64,000 nt of DNA from Brevundimonas naejangsanensis (GCF_003627995.1 NZ_CP032707.1:2938430-3002429); one strand, 5' to 3'. Shown: positions 8,674 through 16,811, numbered from the stretch's first letter. A program made the numbers and translations. The notes: a model not told the origin generated them from the letters alone.

Positions 8674-9158
8674 AAGCTCAGCGCCAGACCGTTGTTGCAG
8701 TAGCGCCGCCCGGTCGGCGGCGGCCCGTCCATGAACAGATGCCCCTGATGCCCCAGGCAGCGGGCGCAGTGGTATTCAGTGCGGGCGACGCCGATCAGGC
8801 GGTCGATCCTGGTCCCGATATTGGCCTCGGTCGCGCGGAAGAAGCTAGGCCATCCGGTGCCGCTGTCGTACTTCCACGCCGACTGGAACAGCGGCAGGGC
8901 GCAGCCCCTGCAGACGAAGACGCCGCGCCGATGTTCGTCGTTCAGGGGGCTGCTGAATGCCCGCTCGGTCCCCTGATGACGCAGCACGTTCCATGAGGCG
9001 TCGCCCAGTCGTCGCCGCCACTCGGCATCGCTGATCCGACGGAAGGGCGAGCCCGCCCATGCGTCCGCCGTGGCGTCCGCCGCCTCGGGCGCGCAGCCCG
9101 ACAGGACCAGGGCCGTCCCGCCCAGAAGCACCGTCCGCCGCTCCAGAAAAGCGTCCAT
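8661..9158 (-). CDS. msrB: Exported peptide-methionine (R)-S-oxide reductase
   Basis: Repairs methionine-R-sulfoxide in proteins. 165 residues. The N-terminus has ERRTVLLGG followed by LSGC (Cys22), so it resembles a lipoprotein or Tat-like signal and the enzyme is probably outside the cytoplasm. The MsrB domain (about 41-163) has zinc ligands CRGC (83/86) and CARC (131/134), GWPSF at 102-106 and catalytic Cys154 in RRYCNN. The usual second resolving cysteine is not obvious. An exported lone MsrB is less common than the cytoplasmic form. Confidence 0.92.
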   Translation of the reverse strand: MDAFLERRTVLLGGTALVLSGCAPEAADATADAWAGSPFRRISDAEWRRRLGDASWNVLRHQGTERAFSSPLNDEHRRGVFVCRGCALPLFQSAWKYDSGTGWPSFFRATEANIGTRIDRLIGVARTEYHCARCLGHQGHLFMDGPPPTGRRYCNNGLALSFQPA

Positions 9159-9203
9159 GCCCTGTAATCACGGGCGGACGCCTTTGGTTTCAGCTTGAAA
9201 GCG

Positions 9204-10139
9204 TCAGATCAGGCCGGTCGCCTCATCCAGGCCCAGCATGATGTTGAGGTTCTGCACCGCCGCGCCGGAAGCGCCCTTGCCCAGGTTGTCCAGCAAGGCG
9301 ACCAGGCGCGCCTGCTCCCCTCCCCGGTCGCCGAAGACGTGCAGGCGCATGCGGTTGGTGCCTTTCAGGCCTTCGGGCTCGATGCCCGTCATGGCCTCCG
9401 TCTCCTCGAGGTCGGCGACCTCGACGAAGCGCTGGCCGTCATAGGCCTCGACCAGGGCGCCGTGCAGCCGCTCGACCGAGGGCGTCTCCGGCAGGGCCGA
9501 CAGGTGCAGCGGAACCTCGACCAGCATCCCCTGGCGATAGTTCCCGACGGCGGGCGAGAAGAGCACAGGGCGCGACAGCCCCGCGTGCTTCGTCATCTCC
9601 GGCACATGCTTGTGCTTCAGCGTCAGCCCATAGGCGCGGAAGGCGGTGGAGGCGCCCTCGGCCTCGAACTCCGCGATCATGGCCTTGCCGCCGCCGGAAT
9701 AGCCCGAGACCGCATTGATCGTGACCGGCCAGTCCGCCGGGACTAGCCCCGCCTTCACCAGCGGCCGCATCAGGCCGATGAAGCCGGTCGGATAGCAGCC
9801 GGGGTTCGACACCCGCGTCGAGGCGGCGATGGCCGCGCGCTGGGCCGCATCCATCTCCGCAAAGCCATAGGTCCAGCCATCCGCCACGCGGTAGGCGGTC
9901 GAGGCGTCGATGACCCGCACCTTGGGGTTCTCGATCATCGACACGGCTTCAATGGCCGCATCGTCCGGCAGGCACAGGATGACCGCATCGGCGCTGTTCA
10001 GCGCCTCGCGCCGCGCCTCGACGTCGCGACGACGGTCGCCCAGCAGCATCAACTCCAGATCGCCGCGCGCCTCCAGACGTTCGCGGATCTCCAGCCCCGT
10101 GGTCCCGGCCTCGCCGTCGATGAAGATGGTGTGGGTCAT
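9204..10139 (-). CDS. argC: N-acetyl-gamma-glutamyl-phosphate reductase, type 2
   Basis: NADPH-dependent third step of arginine synthesis, reducing N-acetyl-glutamyl phosphate to the semialdehyde. 311 residues, the short type 2 form, with N-terminal MTHTIFIDGEAGTTGLEI nucleotide-binding motif and catalytic Cys115 in SNPGCYPTG. The start is chosen because AGGAG is six bases upstream; another ATG two codons earlier abuts that AGGAG. The order rplM-rpsI-argC is common in alphaproteobacteria, but here a palindromic element and the rpsI terminator separate argC from rpsI, so independent transcription is likely. Confidence 0.94.
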   Translation of the reverse strand: MTHTIFIDGEAGTTGLEIRERLEARGDLELMLLGDRRRDVEARREALNSADAVILCLPDDAAIEAVSMIENPKVRVIDASTAYRVADGWTYGFAEMDAAQRAAIAASTRVSNPGCYPTGFIGLMRPLVKAGLVPADWPVTINAVSGYSGGGKAMIAEFEAEGASTAFRAYGLTLKHKHVPEMTKHAGLSRPVLFSPAVGNYRQGMLVEVPLHLSALPETPSVERLHGALVEAYDGQRFVEVADLEETEAMTGIEPEGLKGTNRMRLHVFGDRGGEQARLVALLDNLGKGASGAAVQNLNIMLGLDEATGLI

Positions 10140-10152
10140 GCGCATCTCCTGC

Positions 10153-10304
10153 CCTTCTCCCCTTGTGGGAGAAGGTGGCCCGTCAGGGCCGGATGAGGGG
10201 TCTGACGAACCCCAGAAATCGGGCGACGAGATGACGGGGCGACAGGAGCGCAACCCCTCATCCGTCGGCCTTCGGCCGCCACCTTCTCCCACAAGGGGAG
10301 AAGG
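10153..10304. repeat. Palindromic intergenic element, family A copy 1
   Basis: Terminal inverted repeats CCTTCTCCCCTTGTGGGAGA and its complement, each itself a small hairpin, flank inner inverted arms containing GGATGAGGGGT and ACCCCTCATCC. The same element occurs near 20.4, 22.9 and 30.3 kb. It lies between rpsI and argC. Confidence 0.85.
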
Positions 10305-10312
10305 AGAAAAGG

Positions 10313-10343
10313 AAAAAGGCGCCTCGGGTTTCCCCGAAGCGCC
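10313..10343 (-). terminator. Rho-independent terminator after rpsI
   Basis: On the rpsI strand GGCGC-N-TCGGG type arms (two 5-bp blocks with one mismatch) enclose a four-base loop and are followed by TTTTT. It lies 28 bases past the rpsI stop. Confidence 0.8.
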
Positions 10344-10370
10344 CTTTGTATTCCCAGTCGCGGTCGCGAC

Positions 10371-10859
10371 TTAGCGCTTCGAGAACTGGAAGCTGCGGCG
10401 AGCCTTGGCGCGGCCGTACTTCTTACGCTCGACGACGCGGCTGTCACGGGTCAGGAAGCCGTGCGGCTTCAGGACCTTGCGCAGTTCCGGCTCGTAGTGG
10501 GTCAGGGCGTGCGACAGGCCGTGACGGATGGCGCCGGCCTGGCCCGACAGGCCCGAACCTTCGACGGTGCAGATCACGTCGTATTGCGTGGCGCGGTCCG
10601 AGACGGTCAGCGGCTGGGCGACCATCATCTGCAGCACGGGACGGGCGAAATAGGCGGCCACGTCCTTGCCGTTGACGGTGATCTTACCGGTGCCGCGCTT
10701 CACCCACACGCGGGCGATAGCGTTCTTGCGCTTGCCGGTCGAGTACGAACGGCCCAGGGCGTCGATCTTCGGCTCGCGGACGATTTCCTCGGCAGCAGCG
10801 GTGCCCAGGCCCTTCAGGGCGTCAAAGCCGGCGGCGGTGTCTTGAGTCACGTCGGTCAT
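10371..10859 (-). CDS. rpsI: 30S ribosomal protein S9
   Basis: 162 residues with the conserved S9 core ([19 protein letters not shown]) and the expected basic C-terminal tail ending SFQFSKR that reaches the ribosomal P site. An N-terminal extension of about 35 residues ([18 protein letters not shown]) is typical of this order. It begins two bases after the rplM stop, so the pair is co-translated from the rplM promoter, and a terminator follows. Confidence 0.97.
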   Translation of the reverse strand: MTDVTQDTAAGFDALKGLGTAAAEEIVREPKIDALGRSYSTGKRKNAIARVWVKRGTGKITVNGKDVAAYFARPVLQMMVAQPLTVSDRATQYDVICTVEGSGLSGQAGAIRHGLSHALTHYEPELRKVLKPHGFLTRDSRVVERKKYGRAKARRSFQFSKR

Positions 10860-10861
10860 GC

Positions 10862-11338
10862 TCAGGCGCTCCGGGTGTTCTTGGACGACATCGACTTGAA
10901 GTCGATGGTCACGGGCTGTTGGGCTTCGTGTTCGTGAGCCGCGCCGGCGAACAGGCGCAGGTGGGTCATCTGCTTGCGAGCCAGCGGCGACTCCTTGGGC
11001 AGCATGCGCTCAACGGCCTTCTCGAGCACGCGCTCGGGGAAACGACCGCCCAGAACCTTCTCCGGGGTCGTCTGCTTGATGCCGCCCGGGTGACCGGTGT
11101 GGCGGTAGTAGACCTTGTCGGTGTTCTTCTTGCCGGTGAACACCACCTTGTCGACGTTGGTGACGACGACGTAGTCGCCGCAATCAACGTGCGGGGTGTA
11201 GGTCGGCAGGTGCTTGCCGCGCAGGCGGTTGGCGATGAAGGTCGCGAGGCGGCCCACCACGACGCCTTCGGCGTCGATGTGGATCCACTTCTTCTCGACC
11301 TCGGCCGGCTTCAGCGAAGCCGTGGTGCTCTTCAGCAT
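10862..11338 (-). CDS. rplM: 50S ribosomal protein L13
   Basis: 158 residues with L13 signature regions ([36 protein letters not shown]). The start is the ATG before [10 protein letters not shown], with AGGA about ten bases upstream. It is the first gene of rplM-rpsI. The 60-base leader is preceded by a good sigma-70-type promoter, and upstream of that by a strikingly AT-rich segment. Confidence 0.97.
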   Translation of the reverse strand: MLKSTTASLKPAEVEKKWIHIDAEGVVVGRLATFIANRLRGKHLPTYTPHVDCGDYVVVTNVDKVVFTGKKNTDKVYYRHTGHPGGIKQTTPEKVLGGRFPERVLEKAVERMLPKESPLARKQMTHLRLFAGAAHEHEAQQPVTIDFKSMSSKNTRSA

Positions 11339-11398
11339 GATGAGGGTCCTGGAGACGAAAAACGCGGCCCGAACCAGATGGATCGAGCGGAGGCCGGG

Positions 11399-11427
11399 GT
11401 GATAGAGGGTCGCGCGACGAAGGTCAA
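11399..11427 (-). promoter_or_regulatory. Promoter of rplM-rpsI
   Basis: TTGACC, 17 bases, TATCAC, about 61 bases before the rplM start codon. An AT-rich block lies 30-90 bases further upstream and might act as an UP-like element. Confidence 0.55.
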
Positions 11428-11473
11428 TGACGGTCGCGACGGGGATTTTGATGTATAGCGTTGATTTTGCTGA

Positions 11474-11501
11474 GTATTTTATATGAGGTATTAAAATACC
11501 T
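11474..11501. other. AT-rich overlapping palindromes upstream of rplM
   Basis: Two overlapping inverted repeats: GTATTTTA/TAAAATAC with a ten-base loop, and AGGTATT/AATACCT with a two-base spacer. The surrounding 11455-11515 is far richer in A+T than the rest of the window. It could be an UP-type region, an operator or a remnant of something else. Confidence 0.55.
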
Positions 11502-11532
11502 AGCATTTTAGCGCGCAGGATAGCGCACACCC

Positions 11533-11685
11533 TCTCCCTCCCCGTCCCGGGGAGGGTGGTCGGAGCGAAGCGGAGACCGGGTGGGGAGGGCTAGGTGATT
11601 GGGGCGCGCGCTTGAACAGCCTTGCCGCCCCCACCCGGTTTCGCCCTGACGGGCTCAACCACCCTCCCCGGGACGGGGAGGGAGA
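11533..11685. repeat. Palindromic intergenic element, family D
   Basis: Long inverted repeats begin TCTCCCTCCCCGTCCCGGGG and end with the complement. Inside, a second pair (GAGACCGGGTGGGG and CCCCACCCGGTTTC) is also complementary. It fills most of the gap between rplM and the J-domain gene. Confidence 0.8.
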
Positions 11686-11700
11686 AGTTCGAGCGAGCCC

Positions 11701-12129
11701 CTACCCCTTCAGCAGCCGATCCCGGGCGGCGTTTACCCGTGCGGCCAGGCCCTCGGTGCCGCCCTGGTCCGGATGGGCGCGCGCCATCAAGCGACGCCAG
11801 GCGGCGTGAATCGTCTGCGCGTCCGCATCCGCCGAAACGCCCAGGATCGCCCGCGCCTCGGCCTCGCTCATGGGTTCAGCGTTTTGCGGCTTCGGCGCGG
11901 TGGGCCGGATGCGCGACTGCACCGCCAGCCAGACGCCCGCCGCCCCCAGCCCTGCCGCGGCCAGCCAGGCTCCGCGCGACGCGGCCAGCACCGCCCCGCC
12001 CAGGCAGGCGGCGCTCAGGATCGTCGCGGAAATGCGCCAATGGCCGCGCCGAGCGCGTTCGGTCTGCCGCCCCAGCCGCACCAGGGCCCACAGGGCCACG
12101 GCGGCCAGGCCCAGCCAGATCAAGCCCAT
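11701..12129 (-). CDS. Membrane-anchored J-domain protein
   Basis: 142 residues. Three hydrophobic segments (about 3-19, 33-50 and 54-71) are followed by a C-terminal J domain (about 91-142) with the HPD tripeptide at 119-121, the contact site for DnaK-type Hsp70. The layout, membrane segments first and J domain last, resembles DjlA/TIM14-type proteins rather than DnaJ. It lies 7 bases downstream of mipZ on the same strand and is probably co-transcribed. The client process is unknown. Confidence 0.85.
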   Translation of the reverse strand: MGLIWLGLAAVALWALVRLGRQTERARRGHWRISATILSAACLGGAVLAASRGAWLAAAGLGAAGVWLAVQSRIRPTAPKPQNAEPMSEAEARAILGVSADADAQTIHAAWRRLMARAHPDQGGTEGLAARVNAARDRLLKG

Positions 12130-12136
12130 CCGCCGA

Positions 12137-12970
12137 TCAGGCCGCCGCGTCCAGCGGAGCGAGCGCGTCGTCCAGGCCCAGGGCCTGCATCAGATTGCGC
12201 AGTTCCTGGCGCGCCGCGACGTGGGCCAGCGACACCGACACCGGCCGGATGTCGTTCGACAGGTCCGCCACCGTCAGGCCGAAGGGGAAGAGCTCGCGAT
12301 AGATGACCCGGTCGCGCAGGCCCGGCCCGACGCGGAATCCGACCCGCTTGGCCAACTTGGCCATGCGTTCTTCCAGACGGCGACGGTTGCGGGCCTCGGC
12401 CACGGCCAGGCGGTTGGTGACGACGATCCAGTCGATCGTGACCTGGCGGCCCTCGGTGATGGCGCGATGCTTGCGCGCCTCCCACACGCTCTCGGAATAG
12501 ATGGAGGGCTTGAGCAACTCCAGCGTCACCGGATCCACCTGACCCAGCAAGTCGAAGTCGACGAAGCTGTCGTTCATCGGCGTCACGATCTGGTCGGCGC
12601 GGCTGTGCGCGGCCCGCGACAGGACGGTGTCGCCGCCCGGCGTGTCGATCAGGATGACGTCGGCCGAGGCCTTGGCCTCGGCATAGGCCGCCTCGAACCA
12701 GGCCAGCTGCTCGGCCTCGTCGGCCTTATGCAGGGCCTTGCCGTCGCCCATGTCGGGCACGATCGGCTGGGGCAGCTCATGGCCGTTGGCCTTCAGCCAG
12801 GCGGCGCGGTTGGCGAAGAACCGCTCCAGGGAGCGCTGGCGCAGGTCCAGGTCGATGACGGCGACCTTGCGGCCCGCGTGCAGCAGGCCGGTGACGATGT
12901 GGATGGCCAGGGTGGACTTGCCCGCCCCGCCCTTTTCATTGCCGATGACGATGACCTGAGGCTGCGCCAT
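12137..12970 (-). CDS. mipZ: Division-plane positioning ATPase MipZ
   Basis: ParA/MinD-type ATPase that forms a pole-to-midcell gradient with ParB and inhibits FtsZ assembly away from midcell. 277 residues with the deviant Walker A motif KGGAGKST (13-20), VIDLDLRQ around 38-45 and DTPGGD at 109-114. Length and internal motifs match MipZ of Caulobacter rather than plasmid ParA. The upstream SPOR gene on the same strand fits a cell-envelope/division neighbourhood. Diagnostic for alphaproteobacteria without MinCDE. Confidence 0.94.
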   Translation of the reverse strand: MAQPQVIVIGNEKGGAGKSTLAIHIVTGLLHAGRKVAVIDLDLRQRSLERFFANRAAWLKANGHELPQPIVPDMGDGKALHKADEAEQLAWFEAAYAEAKASADVILIDTPGGDTVLSRAAHSRADQIVTPMNDSFVDFDLLGQVDPVTLELLKPSIYSESVWEARKHRAITEGRQVTIDWIVVTNRLAVAEARNRRRLEERMAKLAKRVGFRVGPGLRDRVIYRELFPFGLTVADLSNDIRPVSVSLAHVAARQELRNLMQALGLDDALAPLDAAA

Positions 12971-13069
12971 GTAAAATCCCGATGTGATCGGCAGGCGCGA
13001 CTCAACTGCGTCGGCCGCCCGCCCGTGGCCGGGAAGATCGTGCCCCGAGGGCCAGTCGTCAACGAAACC

Positions 13070-13741
13070 TTAAGCCGCGCCTGTGGACGGGCGCGCCTCG
13101 GCGGCGCGGGCGCACCAGGGATCGGAAGCCGCCACGGCGCGGCACAGGGCCTGGGCCCGCTCCGGCGCGGCGGCGACCTTGAGCCGGACCAGGCGGCGGC
13201 CCCCGACATCGACGCCTTCATAGACAGGCTGCAGACCAGCCAGGACGGCGGCGTCCGGCCCGCGGTTCAGCCGCGCCCAGGCGGCGCGGGCGCCCTCCTC
13301 GCTGGAGAAGGCGCCGAGTTGGACCGAACGGGTTCCGGCGGCGGACGGCGGGGCGACCCGCCGCGCTTCCGGCTCCACAGCGGACGGCCGCTCGGAGATC
13401 GGCGCCTCCGGATCGCGAAATCCGGACGGCAGGGCGACAGCGGCCATTCGGGCCTTGCCCGCCACGCTGTCGCGGGCGTCCCACAGTTCGTGCGGAGTCA
13501 GCAATTCGACCTTGAGGGGCGCGCCCTTGGCCTTGGCGTTGGGAGAGGCTCGGGCAGCCTCGGCCGTCGACGCGGGCTCGGCCTCTTCGCCGGCCTCAGC
13601 GGACACGGGAATGGCGGCGACCGAGTCCGCCAGGGCCGCAAAGCGATGCGGATCGCGCTCGTTCACGCCGCAGCCGGCCAGCGCCAGCCCCGCCGCCAGG
13701 GCGACGAGAACGCGCGGTCGATGCGGGGCGAGCTGAGCCAT
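13070..13741 (-). CDS. SPOR-domain lipoprotein
   Basis: 223 residues. Lipoprotein signal with LAGC, Cys24; a low-complexity Ala/Glu/Pro linker; and a C-terminal SPOR domain (about 141-215, VQLGAFSSEEGARAAWARL ... VYEGVDVGGRRLVRLKV). SPOR domains bind denuded septal glycans and locate proteins to the division site. Its order before mipZ, 57 bases after the chorismate mutase gene, suggests it could be read from the chorismate mutase transcript, though the two functions are unrelated. Confidence 0.82.
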   Translation of the reverse strand: MAQLAPHRPRVLVALAAGLALAGCGVNERDPHRFAALADSVAAIPVSAEAGEEAEPASTAEAARASPNAKAKGAPLKVELLTPHELWDARDSVAGKARMAAVALPSGFRDPEAPISERPSAVEPEARRVAPPSAAGTRSVQLGAFSSEEGARAAWARLNRGPDAAVLAGLQPVYEGVDVGGRRLVRLKVAAAPERAQALCRAVAASDPWCARAAEARPSTGAA

Positions 13742-13798
13742 GAGGCACCCTCGCCCGCCCCGCTTTGAGACGAGGTTAACGTCAATAGCCGCTGACGA

Positions 13799-14560
13799 TC
13801 AGCCGACGGCGCCGACGCAGCCTTCGACGTCGCCCGGCGCCACGTCGGCGTCGGTCAGGGCCAGGGTCCAGCCGTGGTGGGTGTTCAGCCCCCAGCGGCG
13901 CGCGCCCGAGCCGTCGCCGGCGTCGCCGCCCGCCGTGACCACCACGCGGCGGCCTTTCGGCAGGGCCGGCGGGTCGATCTTGCCCACGGCCAGCGAGGTC
14001 GGGGTGTCGCCGCCGTAGCCGTCGAAGACGCTGAGCATGGACCATTCGCGACGCAGGCCGATCCACCAGGGATCGTCGCCGCTGATCGACAGGACGGCCA
14101 CGCCGTGCCCCTCGGCCGCATGGGCCAGGGCGGCCTGCGGATCGAGGACCAGCTTGATGTCGGCGGCGGCGCCAAAGCGCAGGCGCGCGCCGTCCACGGC
14201 CTTGGCCGGGTCGATGGGGGCCCAGACCTGAACCTGCAGGCGACCCTGGCGGGCCAGACCCCAGCCGACGATCTCGCGCCACAGGTGCTCGACGGCTTCG
14301 CGATTGTCGGGGTCGCACTGCTTGAGGACGCGGGCCTGCACCGCCTGTTCGCGGTCGGGGCGCAGCTTGGTGTGGGGGCCGGTCGGGGCGTCCTTGGCCT
14401 GGCCCACCTGGGCGGCGATGGCCAGGCGGCGCTCGAACAAGTCCAGGATCTGGTCGTCCAGGCTGTCGATCTCGGCGCGCAGGGCGGCCAGCGCCTTCTG
14501 CTCGGGGCTCAGTTCAACGATTTCGGCGGGCCAGACTTGCTGGAGGGCGGATTGCGACAT
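13799..14560 (-). CDS. Chorismate mutase (AroQ type) with C-terminal domain of unknown function
   Basis: Converts chorismate to prephenate for Phe and Tyr synthesis. The N-terminal AroQ domain (about 20-105) has the expected LRAEIDSLDDQILDLFERR helix with Arg28 and Arg45, VGQAK (Lys56) and RPDRE (Arg70). The last ~145 residues, rich in Trp and Gly (DPWWIGLRREWSML, VVVTAGGDAG), are a domain I cannot identify and which is not a prephenate dehydratase or dehydrogenase. It is preceded by a Phe/Tyr-rich leader peptide and potential attenuator, so aromatic-tRNA charging probably controls it. Confidence 0.85.
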   Translation of the reverse strand: MSQSALQQVWPAEIVELSPEQKALAALRAEIDSLDDQILDLFERRLAIAAQVGQAKDAPTGPHTKLRPDREQAVQARVLKQCDPDNREAVEHLWREIVGWGLARQGRLQVQVWAPIDPAKAVDGARLRFGAAADIKLVLDPQAALAHAAEGHGVAVLSISGDDPWWIGLRREWSMLSVFDGYGGDTPTSLAVGKIDPPALPKGRRVVVTAGGDAGDGSGARRWGLNTHHGWTLALTDADVAPGDVEGCVGAVG

Positions 14561-14567
14561 GGGAGAT

Positions 14568-14697
14568 GGCTTTCGGCATGGGAATTTCGATGGGAGGCCG
14601 CGCCCCGCCGAACAATCAGGCAGGGACGCGCGGAGAGGCCGCTTGGGGAGAAGCGGTCGCCAGCGAGACAGTCAGGGTTGGTTAGAAGCCCGACGCC
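14568..14697 (-). promoter_or_regulatory. Putative attenuator between aromatic leader peptide and chorismate mutase
   Basis: Contains the hairpin CCGCTT-CTCCCC-AAGCGG (14639-14656), the longer-range pair CCGCGC/GCGCGG (14628-14633 with 14598-14603), and CGAAAGCC (14568-14575) just before the chorismate mutase start. This last is an exact complement of GGCTTTCG inside the leader-peptide codons (14711-14718). No T run follows the hairpins, so control may be through ribosome-site access rather than classic termination. Mutually exclusive folding is inferred. Confidence 0.5.
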
Positions 14698-14799
14698 TCA
14701 GCCGGCGTATCGAAAGCCGTAATAGCCGTAGCCAAAATAGAAGCCGGCCACCGCGCGCGAGGTGGTTTCAACGATGAGATCAGCGCGCAGCGAGGACAT
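14698..14799 (-). CDS. Phe/Tyr-rich leader peptide (attenuation sensor)
   Basis: A 33-codon ORF, start ATG, stop TGA, ending GFYFGYGYYGFRYAG. Eight of its residues 20-31 are aromatic, three Phe and five Tyr. It sits between pheA and the chorismate mutase gene, downstream of a promoter-like TTGACC/TTTAAG pair and upstream of alternative hairpins. That arrangement is the signature of ribosome-mediated attenuation by charged tRNA-Phe and tRNA-Tyr. A GGAG lies only two bases before the ATG, which is a poor spacing. A peptide of this composition by chance is very unlikely. Confidence 0.75.
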   Translation of the reverse strand: MSSLRADLIVETTSRAVAGFYFGYGYYGFRYAG

Positions 14800-14842
14800 G
14801 ACTCCGGCCCGGTTGGAAGGATCAGGAACGATCCGATGGGAC

Positions 14843-14872
14843 CTTAAAGACGCAAACTTTATGCGCGGTCAA
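14843..14872 (-). promoter_or_regulatory. Probable promoter of leader peptide-chorismate mutase
   Basis: TTGACC at 14867-14872, 18 bases, TTTAAG at 14843-14848. The leader ATG lies 44 bases downstream. The -35 box starts three bases after the pheA stop codon. Confidence 0.45.
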
Positions 14873-14874
14873 CC

Positions 14875-15438
14875 CTAGGGAGCCGTCAGCAGGACAAAAC
14901 GCGTCCGGTTATCGCTGCAATCCTGCAGATCGTTGCGCAGAACCGTCAGCCCATAGACCTCGGCCGCGCGGGCGGGCGCCACGGCGGCGCGGGTCAGGTC
15001 GCCCGCCTCGGCCACGGCGGCGGCGGCGCCCCCGGTGTCGAACACCTCGACCGGAGTGATCTTCATCTCGGCCAGGGCGATGGAGCATTGCTGCAGGGCC
15101 ACGGGGTGGCTTTCCGCCGTCTTGACGTCCGTCAGCCGCGCGCCCGGCAGACCCAGCAGGGCCAGGCGGATCGGCCGCCAGGCCTCGCTGACCACCCTCA
15201 GCCCGGCCTCGCGCACCAGGGTGGCGGCGGGCTCGACCACGCCCACGGTCGAGTTCTCGACCGGAATCAGGGCGCTCTGGCAATCGCCGCGCAGCAGGGC
15301 GTTGATCGCCCCTTCGAACGTCTCATAGCCGACCGCCTCGTCCCACGGACGCAGGTCGAGGCAGGCCTCGTGGCTGAAGGCGCCCGGCGCGCCCTGATAA
15401 GCGACGCAGCCGGGCCCCGTTTCAGCCTCGGCGGTCAT
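14875..15438 (-). CDS. pheA: Prephenate dehydratase lacking the ACT domain
   Basis: Decarboxylating dehydration of prephenate to phenylpyruvate. 187 residues covering only the catalytic domain, with [13 protein letters not shown] at the N-terminus, [10 protein letters not shown], and the catalytic TRF in DNRTRFVLL near the end. Usual family members are about 280 residues with a C-terminal ACT domain that binds Phe; here the protein stops after VLLTAP and no ACT sequence follows in any frame. The ATG overlaps the aroG stop in ATGA, so the two are coupled. Confidence 0.9.
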   Translation of the reverse strand: MTAEAETGPGCVAYQGAPGAFSHEACLDLRPWDEAVGYETFEGAINALLRGDCQSALIPVENSTVGVVEPAATLVREAGLRVVSEAWRPIRLALLGLPGARLTDVKTAESHPVALQQCSIALAEMKITPVEVFDTGGAAAAVAEAGDLTRAAVAPARAAEVYGLTVLRNDLQDCSDNRTRFVLLTAP

Positions 15439-16805
15439 GCGGCCTCGGCGCGCGCCAGACGACCGGCCTTGAGCCGCTCGGCCACCAGGAAGGCCAGCTC
15501 CAGCGCCTGGTCGGCGTTCAGGCGCGGGTCGCAATGGGTGTGATAGCGGCTGGACAGGTCATCCTCGGTCACCGCCTGGGCGCCGCCCAGGCATTCGGTG
15601 ACGTTCTGGCCGGTCATCTCCAGGTGGACGCCGCCGGGGTGGACGCCCTCGGCCTCGGCCACGTCGATGAAGGTGCGGACCTCGCCCATGACGCGGTCGA
15701 ACGGCCGCGTCTTGTAGCCGTTGGCGGCCTTCAGCGTATTGCCGTGCATCGGGTCGATCGACCAGATGACGCGCTTGCCCGCCGCCTTCACCGCCCGCAT
15801 CAGGCCCGGCAGGCGGTCGCCCACCTTGTCGTGACCGAAGCGGCCGATCAGGGTCAAGCGGCCCGGGATATTGTTCGGGTTCAGGGCGTCGATCAGCGGC
15901 AGCAGGTCGTCGGCCGTCATGGTAGGCCCGCACTTCACCCCGATGGGGTTGGAGATGCCGCGCATGAACTCGATGTGGGCGCCGTCCAGCTGGCGGGTGC
16001 GCTCGCCGATCCACAGCATGTGGGCCGAGGTATCGAACCATTCGCCCGACGCCCCGTCCAGGCGCGTCAGCGCGCTCTCGACGTTCAGCAGCAGGGCTTC
16101 GTGGCTGGTGAAGACCTCGACCCGCGACAAGTCGGGATGGGTCTCGGGCGTGACGCCGACCGCCTCCATGAAGGCCAGGGCCTCGGTGATCTTGTCGGCC
16201 AGCTCGCGATAGGCCGCGCCCGCGCCGTGGTCGGCGAAGCCCAGGGTCCAGCGGTGGATGTTGTACAGGTCGGCGTAGCCCCCGCCCGCGAAGGCGCGCA
16301 GCAGGTTCAGCGTGGACGCCGACTGGTTATAGGCGCGGATCAGCCGCTGCGGATCGGGCGTGCGCTCTTCCGGGGTGAAGCCCATGCCGTTGATGATGTC
16401 GCCGCGATAGGACGGCAGCTCGACCCCGCCGATCTCCTCGACCGGCGACGAGCGCGGCTTGGCGAACTGGCCGGCGATGCGGCCGACCTTCACCACCGGC
16501 TTGCGGCCGGCGAAGGTCAGCACCACCGCCATCTGCAGGATCAGGCGGAAGGTGTCGCGGATGTTGTCGGTCGAGAACTCCTTGAAGCTCTCGGCGCAGT
16601 CGCCGCCCTGCAGCAGGAAGGCCTCGCCCGCCTCGACCTGGGCCAGATGGCTGGTAAGCTTGCGCGCCTCGCCCGCAAAGACGAGGGGCGGCATGGCGCG
16701 CAGCTCGTCTTCGACGCGCGCCAGTTCGGCGGCGTCCGGATAGTCCGTCGGCATATGCAGGACGGGCTTGTTTCTCCAGGATTCGGGGGTCCAGCGCTTA
16801 CTCAT
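15435..16805 (-). CDS. aroG: Class II 3-deoxy-7-phosphoheptulonate synthase
   Basis: First step of the shikimate pathway: PEP plus erythrose-4-phosphate to DAHP. 456 residues, plant-like class II type, with [11 protein letters not shown] (metal-binding Cys70), [11 protein letters not shown] and SIDPMHGN motifs. It is upstream of and overlaps pheA by four bases, joining entry to the pathway with Phe synthesis. A promoter places the transcription start at or next to the ATG, so the mRNA is probably leaderless. Confidence 0.95.
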   Translation of the reverse strand: MSKRWTPESWRNKPVLHMPTDYPDAAELARVEDELRAMPPLVFAGEARKLTSHLAQVEAGEAFLLQGGDCAESFKEFSTDNIRDTFRLILQMAVVLTFAGRKPVVKVGRIAGQFAKPRSSPVEEIGGVELPSYRGDIINGMGFTPEERTPDPQRLIRAYNQSASTLNLLRAFAGGGYADLYNIHRWTLGFADHGAGAAYRELADKITEALAFMEAVGVTPETHPDLSRVEVFTSHEALLLNVESALTRLDGASGEWFDTSAHMLWIGERTRQLDGAHIEFMRGISNPIGVKCGPTMTADDLLPLIDALNPNNIPGRLTLIGRFGHDKVGDRLPGLMRAVKAAGKRVIWSIDPMHGNTLKAANGYKTRPFDRVMGEVRTFIDVAEAEGVHPGGVHLEMTGQNVTECLGGAQAVTEDDLSSRYHTHCDPRLNADQALELAFLVAERLKAGRLARAEAA

Positions 16806-16811
16806 TTCGCC

